From Chitinophaga fulva (GTDB lineage Bacteria; Bacteroidota; Bacteroidia; Chitinophagales; Chitinophagaceae): a stretch of DNA of 64,000 nt. The number at the start of each line of letters is the position of its first letter. The first letter of the stretch is position 1. This document shows, piece by piece, positions 43,501-52,400 of this stretch. The stretch covers positions 372,001 through 436,000 of the forward strand of contig NZ_JABBGC010000002.1 of the NCBI RefSeq assembly GCF_012927205.1, given 5' to 3'. Position numbers and translations under genes: made by a program. The notes beneath the pieces are model-generated. The model ran no database searches. It saw only the letters and a program-made list of their open reading frames with translations, and had not been told where the DNA came from.

Positions 43501-46500
43501 CCTATGTGGTGGCCGATGATGCCTTTGATCAGGGGAACGCCACCGCGCAGCTGAAAAATACGCTCCCGGAATATATGATGCCTGCCGCTATTGTAAGGCT
43601 GGAGCAAATACCGCTTACTGCCAACGGCAAGGTGGACCGGAAAAAACTGTCCCGGCTGGATGAAGAGCTGTTGCCGGAAGCCCGTTTCCTGGCACCGCGC
43701 AATGCCATGGAAGAAGCATTGGCAGGTATCTGGCAGGAGTTGTTGTATGTAGAAAAGGTGGGTATCCACGATAACTTTTTTGATCTTGGCGGCGACTCCA
43801 TCATTACCATCCAGGTGGTAAGCCGCGCCCGCCGCCTGGGTTATGAACTGCGGGTGGACGATATTTTCACCTACCAGACGATCGCCCGGATAGGAATGGT
43901 GTTGAAGGAACGGAAAAGTGAATTAACAGGAACGGATATACGGGAAGAAGGTGAAAGTGGATTATTGCCTATTCAAAGGGATTATCTGCAACAGGTATGG
44001 CCGGTGGCACCACGCTATAACCAGTCGCTGTTGCTGGCTGTCAATAAGCAGGTTTCTGCCCGGCAACTGTCTGAAGTGATGTCGCTGATACTGTCTCATC
44101 ATGACGGCCTGCGCTTTGTATATCGGCAGGATGAAAACGGCAACTGGCAACAGTCTTACGGAGAGGTAGCTGAAACGGTATCTGTGGCAGATCTTTCCGG
44201 CACGCCCTCCTCATCGCTGGATGCCACGGTGGCGCGCTATTGCAGCGACTGCCGGCAACAGCTGGATATCAAAGCAGGGAAAGTGCTGCAGGTATTGCTG
44301 ATGGAAACCGGAACAGATGAAACGTTTAACAGGCTGTTTATTACCGCCCATCACCTGGTGACAGATGGTATCTCCTGGAGGATATTATTGGAAGACCTGA
44401 TGGTGTCATTGTCTGCTGTGAGCGAAGGGCAGCAACCGGTACTGGGTAAAAAAACAGCTTCTTACAGCAGCTGGCATCGCCACCTGGAGGCGTATAGCAG
44501 CAGCCGCAGGCTGCAATCCCAGCTGGACTGGTGGACTTGCCTGCATAATGCTTACCGGCCCTTGCAGTCTGCGTCAATTGCGGTGCAACAGGGTGAAATA
44601 AAATATCATGTTACGGAGTTGGACAAAAAGGCTACAACCCATTTGATGCATGATATCTCACCGGTGTATCATACGGAAATCAATGACCTGTTGTTGACTG
44701 CTTTAACGATGGCGTTATGTGGATGGAGCGGCCGTGACGAGTTGGTCGTAGGCCTGGAAGGCCACGGGCGTAACGGGATTCCGGGCGCTCCGGACGTGAG
44801 CCGCACGGTTGGGTGGTTTACCGTGAAATATCCGGTACATTTTTCATGGCGTACCGGCGAAACCGTAGGTGCGCTGATTAGAAATGTGAAAGAGCACCTG
44901 CACCAGGTGCCGGACAAGGGAATCGGATACGGGGTGTTGCGTAGCATCTGTAAAGACGCCCGTCTGACAGGCCGCAGCTGGGACGTGCTGTTCAACTATC
45001 TTGGCCGCACAGATAATGCTTTACCGGACAATGAATGGTTCAGGACTGCTACAGAATCAACCGGCGAGGATGCGCCGGTGGCTCATCCGGGATCAGAACC
45101 GTTATCTGTCAATAGTGTGTTGTCTGGTGAAAAACTGGTGGTCCGTTGGGATTACAACAACCAATATTATGATGAAGCATCCGTTGCGGCAGTAGCAGAA
45201 AAATATATACAATGCCTGCATCAGCTGATTACGCATTGCCTTGAACAGAAAGCAACGGGCGTTACCATATATACCCCGGCTGATTATGGACTGTCTGGTG
45301 AAGTGTCTGCTGAGGAGCTGGATGCTTTCCTGGGAGAAGTACAGCCGGACGGTCATACCAGGGGAGCAGCTATCTCCCGTTGTTACCGCCTTGGGCCATT
45401 GCAGGGAGGGATGTTGTTTCATAACCTGTATGATGGCGAGCGCGAATCATACCGTAATCAGTTAAAATGTGACTTATCAGAGGTAGATGAAAATGCTTTC
45501 ATGAATGCCTGGCAATACCTGCTAAAGCATCACAGCATATTGCGAAGCAGCTTTCATCATGATGTATTCCGTATTCCGGTACAGTGTGTGCATAAAGAGG
45601 TGAAAGTACCGGTAGAGCTGCTGGATTATCGCCATCTGCCACAGGAAGAACAGCAGCGGGCCGTACAGGCGAAAGAAGAATCGGACCGCAGGCAACCGTT
45701 TGATTTCAGGCAGCCGCCGCTGATGCGGGTGGTGCTGATACGGCTGGACGATAAACGTTACCGTATGCTGTGGAGCTCTCATCATATACTGCTCGATGGC
45801 TGGTCATTGCCCATTCTCGTGGAGGAGTTCCTCTCCGCATACCATGAACTCGCAACAAAACAAACACCGGAAGAAAAACCGGAAGATCTTTATGAAGATT
45901 ATATCCGCTATGTTTCGCAGCAGGACAATGAGAAGGGCGAAGACTACTGGCGGCAGTACCTGTCGGGCGTAGAAGGGGCAACCGTGCTGCCCTTTGTGTC
46001 TTCGGCTGCCATGCGTGTGCGAAATAGCGGTACCTACTGTGAAGAACTGCTGTCTATCGGTGAAGTACAAACGAATGATATCGCTGCATATGCCCGGCGT
46101 AACCGTATCACCACCAATACCCTGATGCAGGGTATTTGGGCTTTCCTGTTGAGCCGCTATACCGGCGAAGAAGACGTGGTATATGGCGCTGTCACATCCG
46201 GCAGGCCGGAAGACCTGCCTGGCGTGGAACACAGGGTGGGGATGTACATCAATACCCTGCCGCTGCGCACTGTTGTCAGAGATGAACGACAGGTAGGGAA
46301 CTGGTTGCAGGATATACAGCAGGACCAACAACGTTCACGTAATTTTCAATATTCATCACTCTCTGAGATACAGCGCTGGGGAGGGATACAAGGAGAACTT
46401 TTTGATAACATCCTCGCTTTCCAGAATTATCCGGTGGCAGATGTGATTGCGGCATCGGCCCGAACGCTGAAGGTTGATAATCTCGAAATACTGGAACAGG

Positions 46501-49445
46501 CAGAGTATCCTTTCTATATTTCAGTAGGCGCTTCCCATGTTATCAGTGTACGCTTCTTCTACAATGCCGCGCTGATTGCCCCCCTGTATGTGCAGCAGAT
46601 AAGCACCCATTTCAGCTCAGTACTGCAACAGATCATCCGGAATGATAGCTTGCTGATCAGGGACATACAGCTGCTCAACGATGAAGACCGGCACCAGCTG
46701 CTATTTGCATTCAATAGTGCTGCTACACCTATCCCATATGAGCGGAACAAGACAGTAGTGACGCTTTTTGAAGAGCAGGTTGCACGCACACCGGAGCAGG
46801 TTGCTGTGGTGTCCGGAAATATCTCTGTGAGCTATCGTCAATTGAATGAACATGCTAATCAGCTGGCTCACTATCTGCGTAAAGCGGGTGTCCGCCAGGA
46901 AGAAGTGGTACCGGTATGTATGCGCCGGCATCCGGATATGCTGGCAGCGATGCTGGGAATCATGAAATGCGGTGCTGCCTATTTACCGCTGGACCCGGAA
47001 CATCCTGCCACCCGTATAGCATTTATCGCTAAGGATGCTGCCGCGGTTATCGCCTTGACTGATGAATTACTCAGTCCGTCCGCCGAAGAAGGGCTTCAGC
47101 AGGTCCGCCGGTTGCACATGACCGATGCGGCTATTACATCGGAAACGGTTGAAAATATACCAACAGCCATTGCTGCCCGCAACCTGGCTTATATTCTCTA
47201 TACATCCGGGTCTACAGGAGAACCCAAAGGAGTGATGGTAGAACACGGGAACCTGACGGCCTATCTCGATAACAGTTTGATCAGGTACAACGGCGATGGC
47301 TCAGGTAGCCTGGCACACCTGGCTTATACTTTTGATGCGGCAGTAACCGCCATGTTCTTGCCACTGGTGGCGGGTAAAACAGTTTTCATGGCCGGAGATA
47401 ATGCACTGGACGCATTCCGCAGTCTGCTGTTGAGGACTACGGACCTGGACTTCCTGAAACTGACGCCTGCACATCTGCCGTTGTTGGAAGATGCAGTGGC
47501 TATGGGAATGAAAATGCCTGGCAAAATTGTATTGGGAGGGGAGGCGTTGTATTTCGGACAGCTGCAAATGCTGGTGAAAGGACAACCGGTGACTATTATC
47601 AACGAATACGGTCCCACAGAAGCGACCGTCGGTTGTTGCGCCTATACATTGTCCTCGCAGCATATTTCTCCGGATGCGCATGGTCCGGTACCGATTGGCA
47701 AACCGTTTAACCATGTCCGGCTGTATATCGTGGACAAATACCTGGAGCCGGTGCCTTTGGGCGTACCAGGAGAGTTGTTGATAGGCGGCCTGCAAGTGGC
47801 CCGTGGTTATCTGAACCGCCCTTCCCTGACAGCGGAACGATTTATTGACAGTCCGTATGTAACCGGTGAGCGCTTGTACAGAAGTGGCGATATCGCCAGC
47901 TGGTTGCCTGATGGAAATATCCTCTACCATGGCAGGAAAGACGAACAGTTGAAGATACACGGTTACAGGATTGAAACAGGGGAAATAGAAAGTGCATTGA
48001 AACAGGTGGAAGGCATCAAAGATGGAAGGATCGTTGCTGTTGGAAGTGCGAAAGAGCCTGATCAACCGCAAAAAATACAGGCCTATGCGCAGGTGGACGC
48101 TACGTTGCTGCCGTTGCTGGCTAATTACCTGGCCATGTTTAACCGCAGGGAAATTCAGCCGCAAGAGCTGCATTTGCTCCCTAACGGATTACCCATCCTG
48201 AACGCTAACATCAACGAGGTAAGATATCTCTATCAGGAAATATTTATGGACCAATGTTACCTGCGGAATGGCCTGCACCTGCATGATGACAGCTGTGTAA
48301 TAGATGTAGGGGCTAATGCCGGTTTCTCTACGTTATTCTTTCACCTGTTGAACAACCGTGCCAGGATCTTTTCATTTGAGCCGATCCCGGAAGTCTTTGG
48401 ATACCTCAGTAAGAACCGGTCTCTTTATGGTATTCCCGGAAACGCTTACCAGTTGGCTGTTTCTGATAGCGAGGGACAATTGGATATTTCCTATTATCCT
48501 GAAGTCAGCATCGTGTCGGGCATCAATGAAAGCAGTGTGGAAGCGCGGGAACTCGTGCGGGCCTACATCAGGAACTCCGGCGGTAATGAGTTGAGCAATG
48601 AGGCGATAGATGAATTGCTGGATGCAAAACTGAGCAGCAGGAAGATTACCTGTCGCACCAAAACCATCTCCCGTATTATACAGGAGGAGCGGCTCGATAA
48701 AGTAGACCTGCTGAAAATAGATGTGGAGAATTCAGAAGAGTTTGTCATAAAAGGCATCGATGATGCTGACTGGTCCAGGATTCAGAGCGTGATCATAGAG
48801 GTGCATGATGTGGAAGGCCGTCTGGACAGAATATCCCGCACCCTGGAAGGCAGAGGCTTTCATATATATGTGGAGAAGGAACCTTCCCTGGCCGGTGACG
48901 ATATTCTCTATAACATCTTTGCTTTCCGGCCTGAGTTGGAAAGGAATATGACAGGACCAGTACCGGAACAGGCGCTTCAGCGTAATGGCTGGCTTTCCCC
49001 AACGGAAATGATCACTAATATCAGCAATGGGCTGTTACAACGCCTGCCCGGGTACATGATGCCGACACAGCTATTTCTGTTGGACCACATACCGGTTACC
49101 ACCAACGGCAAAACAGACCGTAAGGTGCTGCTGGCACTGCCGGCCAGCGTTAGCGGCAGCCAGGCTGGCCGGGAAATGGATGAAACAGAAACACAGCTGG
49201 CAGAGATCTGGAAAGAAGTGCTCGAGGTAGAAAGCGTGTTTCCCGGTGATAATTTTTTCCAACTGGGCGGAGACTCATTGCTGGCGATCCGGCTCATCTC
49301 CCTGATGCGGAAAAAGATGCAGACGGATGTATCGCTCAGCGCATTTTTCGAGCTGCTGACCATCGAAGAGTTGGCAAGGTACATCCGGATGGGCCAACAG
49401 AGCGGCCCGGCAGCACAGGAAGAATATGAAATGATTCAGTTGTAA
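40596..49445 (+). CDS. Two-module NRPS (modules 8 and 9) with an epimerase and an embedded FkbM-type methyltransferase
   Basis: A 2949-residue synthetase: TubC-like docking domain (1-66), then C-A-T-E and C-A(FkbM)-T. Both C domains open LSPLQGGMMFH or LGPLQGGMLFH and have SHHILLDGWS, the wording of DCL-type domains that accept a D-residue from an upstream epimerase. The first follows the dead epimerase of module 7, the second follows the intact one of module 8. The protein ends EEYEMIQL, again an acidic-hydrophobic tail. It lies 17 bases after the six-module gene and 32 bases before the last NRPS gene, consistent with one transcript. Confidence 0.95.
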   Translation: MEIKEFIEHLRQHHFSLTVDGTRLILKADKFRLTEEEVNAIKNNREVIDYIRTNKEALIAYLSDSKSKTGNISAIYKLSPLQGGMMFHNLYDEQNGAYRNQLRCDLRGVDEQAFIAAWQYLLKQHSILRSSFHHDAFRIAVQCVHEDVKMPVELLDYRHLAPEEQQAVILAKEESDRQQGFDFKQAPLMRVVLMRLGDDHYRMLWSSHHILLDGWSMPVLIEEYLSTYNLLAAGETPAEQPEDRYEDYIRYLEQCDKEQEEAYWRQYLSGLEEGVSLPFIPVSEKRSRGVSDFREEVFPFGEQLTAQVSAYAKRNRITVNTVMQGVWAYLLSRYTGNPDVVFGAVTSGRPEDLPGVERRVGMYINTLPLRAVVSDNNTVAEWLRDIQQDQQRSRLHQYTALTDIQRWSGIQGELFDSIMVFQNYPVDEMVAATDWRLKVENLKGLEQSSNYPLLVRFSLDNNILLQLIYREEWLAAVYVQQIKSHFEQVLQQLVKTDVLLFKDIRLLNDEALRQLLHGFNEPAMAVVAGPESTLITLFEEQARRTPDNISVVYKDRQLSYRELDEQAAKMAVSLRGMGVGPERLVPVCVERSPEMIISILGILKAGGAYVPIDPAYPQTRIGYIIQDTAAEVVIAGAAHTHSIRATGYQGTIVDPAAVQHHDAPLPGNGPAAVPQNLAYVIYTSGSTGAPKGVMVEHRSIASYIRHQQATLNITAEDRILQLASYAFDASVEQIFLPLSSGAKLVLAPEAIRLDRELFDQYMDAQQITHLHATPAFLETLTPGGYQHLKRMISGGEACSKELAAQWAPFVSFYNKYGPTEAAVSVAQYLYDPAADLSYTNVVPIGKPMPLNRLYILDKTGQPLPPGVAGELHIAGIQVARGYLNNEEHTAACFVNNPFSEGEKMYKTGDMARWLPNGTIEYIGRADDQVKIRGYRIEPGEIVFALKQLQGVKQCEVIVAGNNNIKRLIAYVVADDAFDQGNATAQLKNTLPEYMMPAAIVRLEQIPLTANGKVDRKKLSRLDEELLPEARFLAPRNAMEEALAGIWQELLYVEKVGIHDNFFDLGGDSIITIQVVSRARRLGYELRVDDIFTYQTIARIGMVLKERKSELTGTDIREEGESGLLPIQRDYLQQVWPVAPRYNQSLLLAVNKQVSARQLSEVMSLILSHHDGLRFVYRQDENGNWQQSYGEVAETVSVADLSGTPSSSLDATVARYCSDCRQQLDIKAGKVLQVLLMETGTDETFNRLFITAHHLVTDGISWRILLEDLMVSLSAVSEGQQPVLGKKTASYSSWHRHLEAYSSSRRLQSQLDWWTCLHNAYRPLQSASIAVQQGEIKYHVTELDKKATTHLMHDISPVYHTEINDLLLTALTMALCGWSGRDELVVGLEGHGRNGIPGAPDVSRTVGWFTVKYPVHFSWRTGETVGALIRNVKEHLHQVPDKGIGYGVLRSICKDARLTGRSWDVLFNYLGRTDNALPDNEWFRTATESTGEDAPVAHPGSEPLSVNSVLSGEKLVVRWDYNNQYYDEASVAAVAEKYIQCLHQLITHCLEQKATGVTIYTPADYGLSGEVSAEELDAFLGEVQPDGHTRGAAISRCYRLGPLQGGMLFHNLYDGERESYRNQLKCDLSEVDENAFMNAWQYLLKHHSILRSSFHHDVFRIPVQCVHKEVKVPVELLDYRHLPQEEQQRAVQAKEESDRRQPFDFRQPPLMRVVLIRLDDKRYRMLWSSHHILLDGWSLPILVEEFLSAYHELATKQTPEEKPEDLYEDYIRYVSQQDNEKGEDYWRQYLSGVEGATVLPFVSSAAMRVRNSGTYCEELLSIGEVQTNDIAAYARRNRITTNTLMQGIWAFLLSRYTGEEDVVYGAVTSGRPEDLPGVEHRVGMYINTLPLRTVVRDERQVGNWLQDIQQDQQRSRNFQYSSLSEIQRWGGIQGELFDNILAFQNYPVADVIAASARTLKVDNLEILEQAEYPFYISVGASHVISVRFFYNAALIAPLYVQQISTHFSSVLQQIIRNDSLLIRDIQLLNDEDRHQLLFAFNSAATPIPYERNKTVVTLFEEQVARTPEQVAVVSGNISVSYRQLNEHANQLAHYLRKAGVRQEEVVPVCMRRHPDMLAAMLGIMKCGAAYLPLDPEHPATRIAFIAKDAAAVIALTDELLSPSAEEGLQQVRRLHMTDAAITSETVENIPTAIAARNLAYILYTSGSTGEPKGVMVEHGNLTAYLDNSLIRYNGDGSGSLAHLAYTFDAAVTAMFLPLVAGKTVFMAGDNALDAFRSLLLRTTDLDFLKLTPAHLPLLEDAVAMGMKMPGKIVLGGEALYFGQLQMLVKGQPVTIINEYGPTEATVGCCAYTLSSQHISPDAHGPVPIGKPFNHVRLYIVDKYLEPVPLGVPGELLIGGLQVARGYLNRPSLTAERFIDSPYVTGERLYRSGDIASWLPDGNILYHGRKDEQLKIHGYRIETGEIESALKQVEGIKDGRIVAVGSAKEPDQPQKIQAYAQVDATLLPLLANYLAMFNRREIQPQELHLLPNGLPILNANINEVRYLYQEIFMDQCYLRNGLHLHDDSCVIDVGANAGFSTLFFHLLNNRARIFSFEPIPEVFGYLSKNRSLYGIPGNAYQLAVSDSEGQLDISYYPEVSIVSGINESSVEARELVRAYIRNSGGNELSNEAIDELLDAKLSSRKITCRTKTISRIIQEERLDKVDLLKIDVENSEEFVIKGIDDADWSRIQSVIIEVHDVEGRLDRISRTLEGRGFHIYVEKEPSLAGDDILYNIFAFRPELERNMTGPVPEQALQRNGWLSPTEMITNISNGLLQRLPGYMMPTQLFLLDHIPVTTNGKTDRKVLLALPASVSGSQAGREMDETETQLAEIWKEVLEVESVFPGDNFFQLGGDSLLAIRLISLMRKKMQTDVSLSAFFELLTIEELARYIRMGQQSGPAAQEEYEMIQL
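40815..45340 (+). other. NRPS module 8: DCL-C-A-T-E, unassigned residue converted to D
   Basis: C motif at residue 78, His208-His209 in HHILLDG. A core at 682. The code D-A-E-H-I-G-K-V-S-K is not one I can assign. Carrier Ser1068 in GGDS, usual before E. The epimerase keeps AHHLVTDG (His1252, His1253) and EGHGR (from Glu1388), so it should be active and pass a D-residue to module 9. Confidence 0.85.
45381..49435 (+). other. NRPS module 9: DCL-C-A(FkbM)-T, predicted methylated Asn-like
   Basis: C motif at residue 1599, HHILLDG at 1729. A core at 2202. The code D-A-T-K-V-G-E-V-G-K equals modules 5 and 11. Between A8 (KIHGYRIETGEIE) and A9 (LPGYMMP) lies an FkbM-family methyltransferase, about residues 2515-2787 (48139-48957), with DVGANAG from Asp2570, FEPIPE and LLKIDVEN. 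Carrier Ser2894 in GGDS. There is no epimerase despite that carrier motif. Confidence 0.8.
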
Positions 49446-49477
49446 TCTCATCCTATAACTCCAAAACGAAAACGATC

Positions 49478-52400
49478 ATGTCTGAACTTAGCCTGACGAA
49501 GGCGTTGAGATTACTGGAAAAGGCCAGGGAAACGGGAATAAAAGTATCACTGAAAGATGATCAGCTGGTGCTGGAAGTGCTGAAAGGGACGGCTGTAGAC
49601 AAGAACCTGCTGGAAGAACTAAAAGCAGGAAAACTTTTGCTGATCAACTATTTCAGGAAGTACACCCGGGATGGCGCATATAACGCCGCAGCAGGACCTA
49701 CCGCCGGAAAGGCCATGAGAGATGGTAAAGGTATTCCGTTGTCTTTTTCACAGGAGCGTTTATGGTTCATCGATAAATTACAAGGCAGTATTCAATATCA
49801 TTTGCCCTGGCATTTCCGCGTCAACGGGAACCTGCAGGGCGACTGGCTGGAGAACGCCTTCATAACAGTGTTGCAGCGTCATGAGGTACTCAGGACGGTG
49901 ATCCGGGAAGACGAGGAGGGTAACCCGCTGCAGCAGGTGCTGCCGGCAGATGGTTGGCAGTTGATGCAAATAACAGCAGCAGATGCCGTGCAGCAGGCAG
50001 GCTCCGTAGACGCATGGCTGGAGCGGTGTATTGTAGCGCCTTTTGATCTTGCACAGGATTGTATGCTCAAAGCATACCTGGTACGGGAACGGGCAAACGA
50101 ATACCGGCTCCTGGTACTGTTGCATCACATTGCGTTTGATGGTGCTTCTATGGCCATCGTAGCAGGTGAACTGGCAGCGGCCTACAATGGTTTCGCGTCC
50201 GGCATACCTCCGCAGCTACCGCCGCTACCACTGCAATATGCAGACTACGCGGTATGGCAGCGTGAAATGATGAACGGAACAACATTGCAACAGGAACTTA
50301 TATACTGGAAAAAAAAGCTGGAAGGGGTTACTGTATTGGAGCTGCCGCAGGACTATTACCGTCCGCCGGTACCGGGTATCAGCGGCAACGAGTTGTCATT
50401 ATCGCTGGACAAAAAGATAAAAGAAGCATTGTCAGCACTCGCGCGGGAAGAAGGCGTGACGATGTTTACATTGTTACTGACAGTGTTCCAGTTGTTGCTG
50501 GCGCGATATACCGGGCAGGAGGATATTTGTACGGGCACGCCTGTTGCCGGCCGGCAATGGCAGGAGCTGGAAAAACTGGCCGGCTTTTTTATCAATACAT
50601 TGGTATTGCGTAACCAGGTGAACACTTCCCAGCCTTTCCGGGAATTGTTGCACCAGGTGAAAGCTGCTACGCTGGAGGCTTTTGATCACCAGGACACACC
50701 TTTTGAAAAAGTGGTGGAAGCCATGGGGCTGGCAGGGGAAACGAGCCGTAACCCCCTGTACCAGGTGATGTTTTCACTGCATCAGGCATCGGGGACCACG
50801 CCACTGTCATTGCAGGATGTGACCTTGTCGCTGCAACACCAGCAGGTTACCACGGCTAAGTTCGACCTGTACATGAATGTCACTGACTTTGAAGAAGGGA
50901 TGCAGGTGAGGATCACTTATTGCACGGACCTGTTTACTGAGAAGGCTGTAGAGGCCATGTTGCGGCATTACGAACAGCTGTTGTTATCGGTGCTTTCAGA
51001 TAGGTCTGTTGCCGGTGGGTTGCTGCCGATGTTGACTACTGAGGAGAGCGTTGCGATATGCGACCGGCTTCGTGGTGCCAGTCAGCCGGAAATCCTGTCG
51101 GGTAAAGGATCAGGGCCGGACGTGATCGAACGGTTTGAACAACAGGCCAGGCTGGGTCCTGATAAGATAGCACTGGTATATGAACATCAACGGCTTACTT
51201 ACCGGCAACTGGATGAAAGAAGCAATCAGCTGGCGCATTATCTGCAATCCCGTGGAATAAAGCCCAATGCACTGGTGCCTGTTTGTATGGAGCGGTCGCT
51301 CGAAATGATATGGGCCATACTGGGAATCCTGAAAGCAGGTGGGTGTTATGTGCCGGTGGACCCGGATTTTCCGGATGAGAGAATTGACTATATACTCCAT
51401 GATATTTCCGCCACAGTCATCCTGACAGGGGGCGATCTGGTGCAACGGTTCCGTGATATGTCCACTACAAAAACATCTCCGGAGATAATTGCACTGGACC
51501 AGGACAGCAGGATGATCAGTGGGTACAGCGTCACAGCACCTGTGAGAGAGTTAGCCCCGTCAGGCCTGGTGTATGTGATCTATACTTCCGGTTCTTCCGG
51601 CCGCCCCAAGGGCGTGCTGGTGGAGCATCGCAACCTGAGTTGTTATCTCTCGGCGGTTCATGCCAAACTGCAACTGGATACCTGCGATAGTTACGCGATC
51701 CTGGCGAGTTTTGCTGCCGACGGAGTGGTGACAGCCATTTTTGCTGCCCTTTGTTCCGGCAGTAGTCTGCATGTTTTTAGCCGGTCATGTATTACTGACC
51801 TGGGTATGATGGAAGACTATCTTTCCGGGGAAGTGGTAGACTGTTTTAAAGTCACGCCATCTATACTGGAGTCGTTGCTGGCATACAGGGAACCACGACG
51901 TTTGATGCCCTTGAAAAAGTTGCTCATCGGCGGCGAGGGATTTACCTGGGAGCTGGTCAACCGTGTGCTGCCCTTATTGCCACCCGGCTGCCGCCTGTAT
52001 AACCATTACGGCCCTACGGAAACGACTGTAGGTATCACTACGTATGAATTCCCCGGAACAAACATTAACCTGGTCAACAGGCTGGTACCTGTTGGAAGCC
52101 CGTTGGACCATGTGTACGGTATTGTACTGGACCGGCATCTTCAGCCTGTACCAGTTGGCGTTACCGGCGGATTGTATGTGGGTGGCCCCTTTGTTACCCG
52201 TGGTTACCTGAACCTGCCCGAAAATACAGCCGGTAGTTATATCAGCTATGAGATGGGTGAACATACGGTGAGGCTGTATAATACCGGCGATAGTGTCAGA
52301 TGGCTGCCTGATGGTAACATTGCCTACCTTGGCAGAACAGACGACCAGATCAAAATAAGGGGCTATCGTATTGAACCTGCCGAAATTGAAACAGCCCTGC

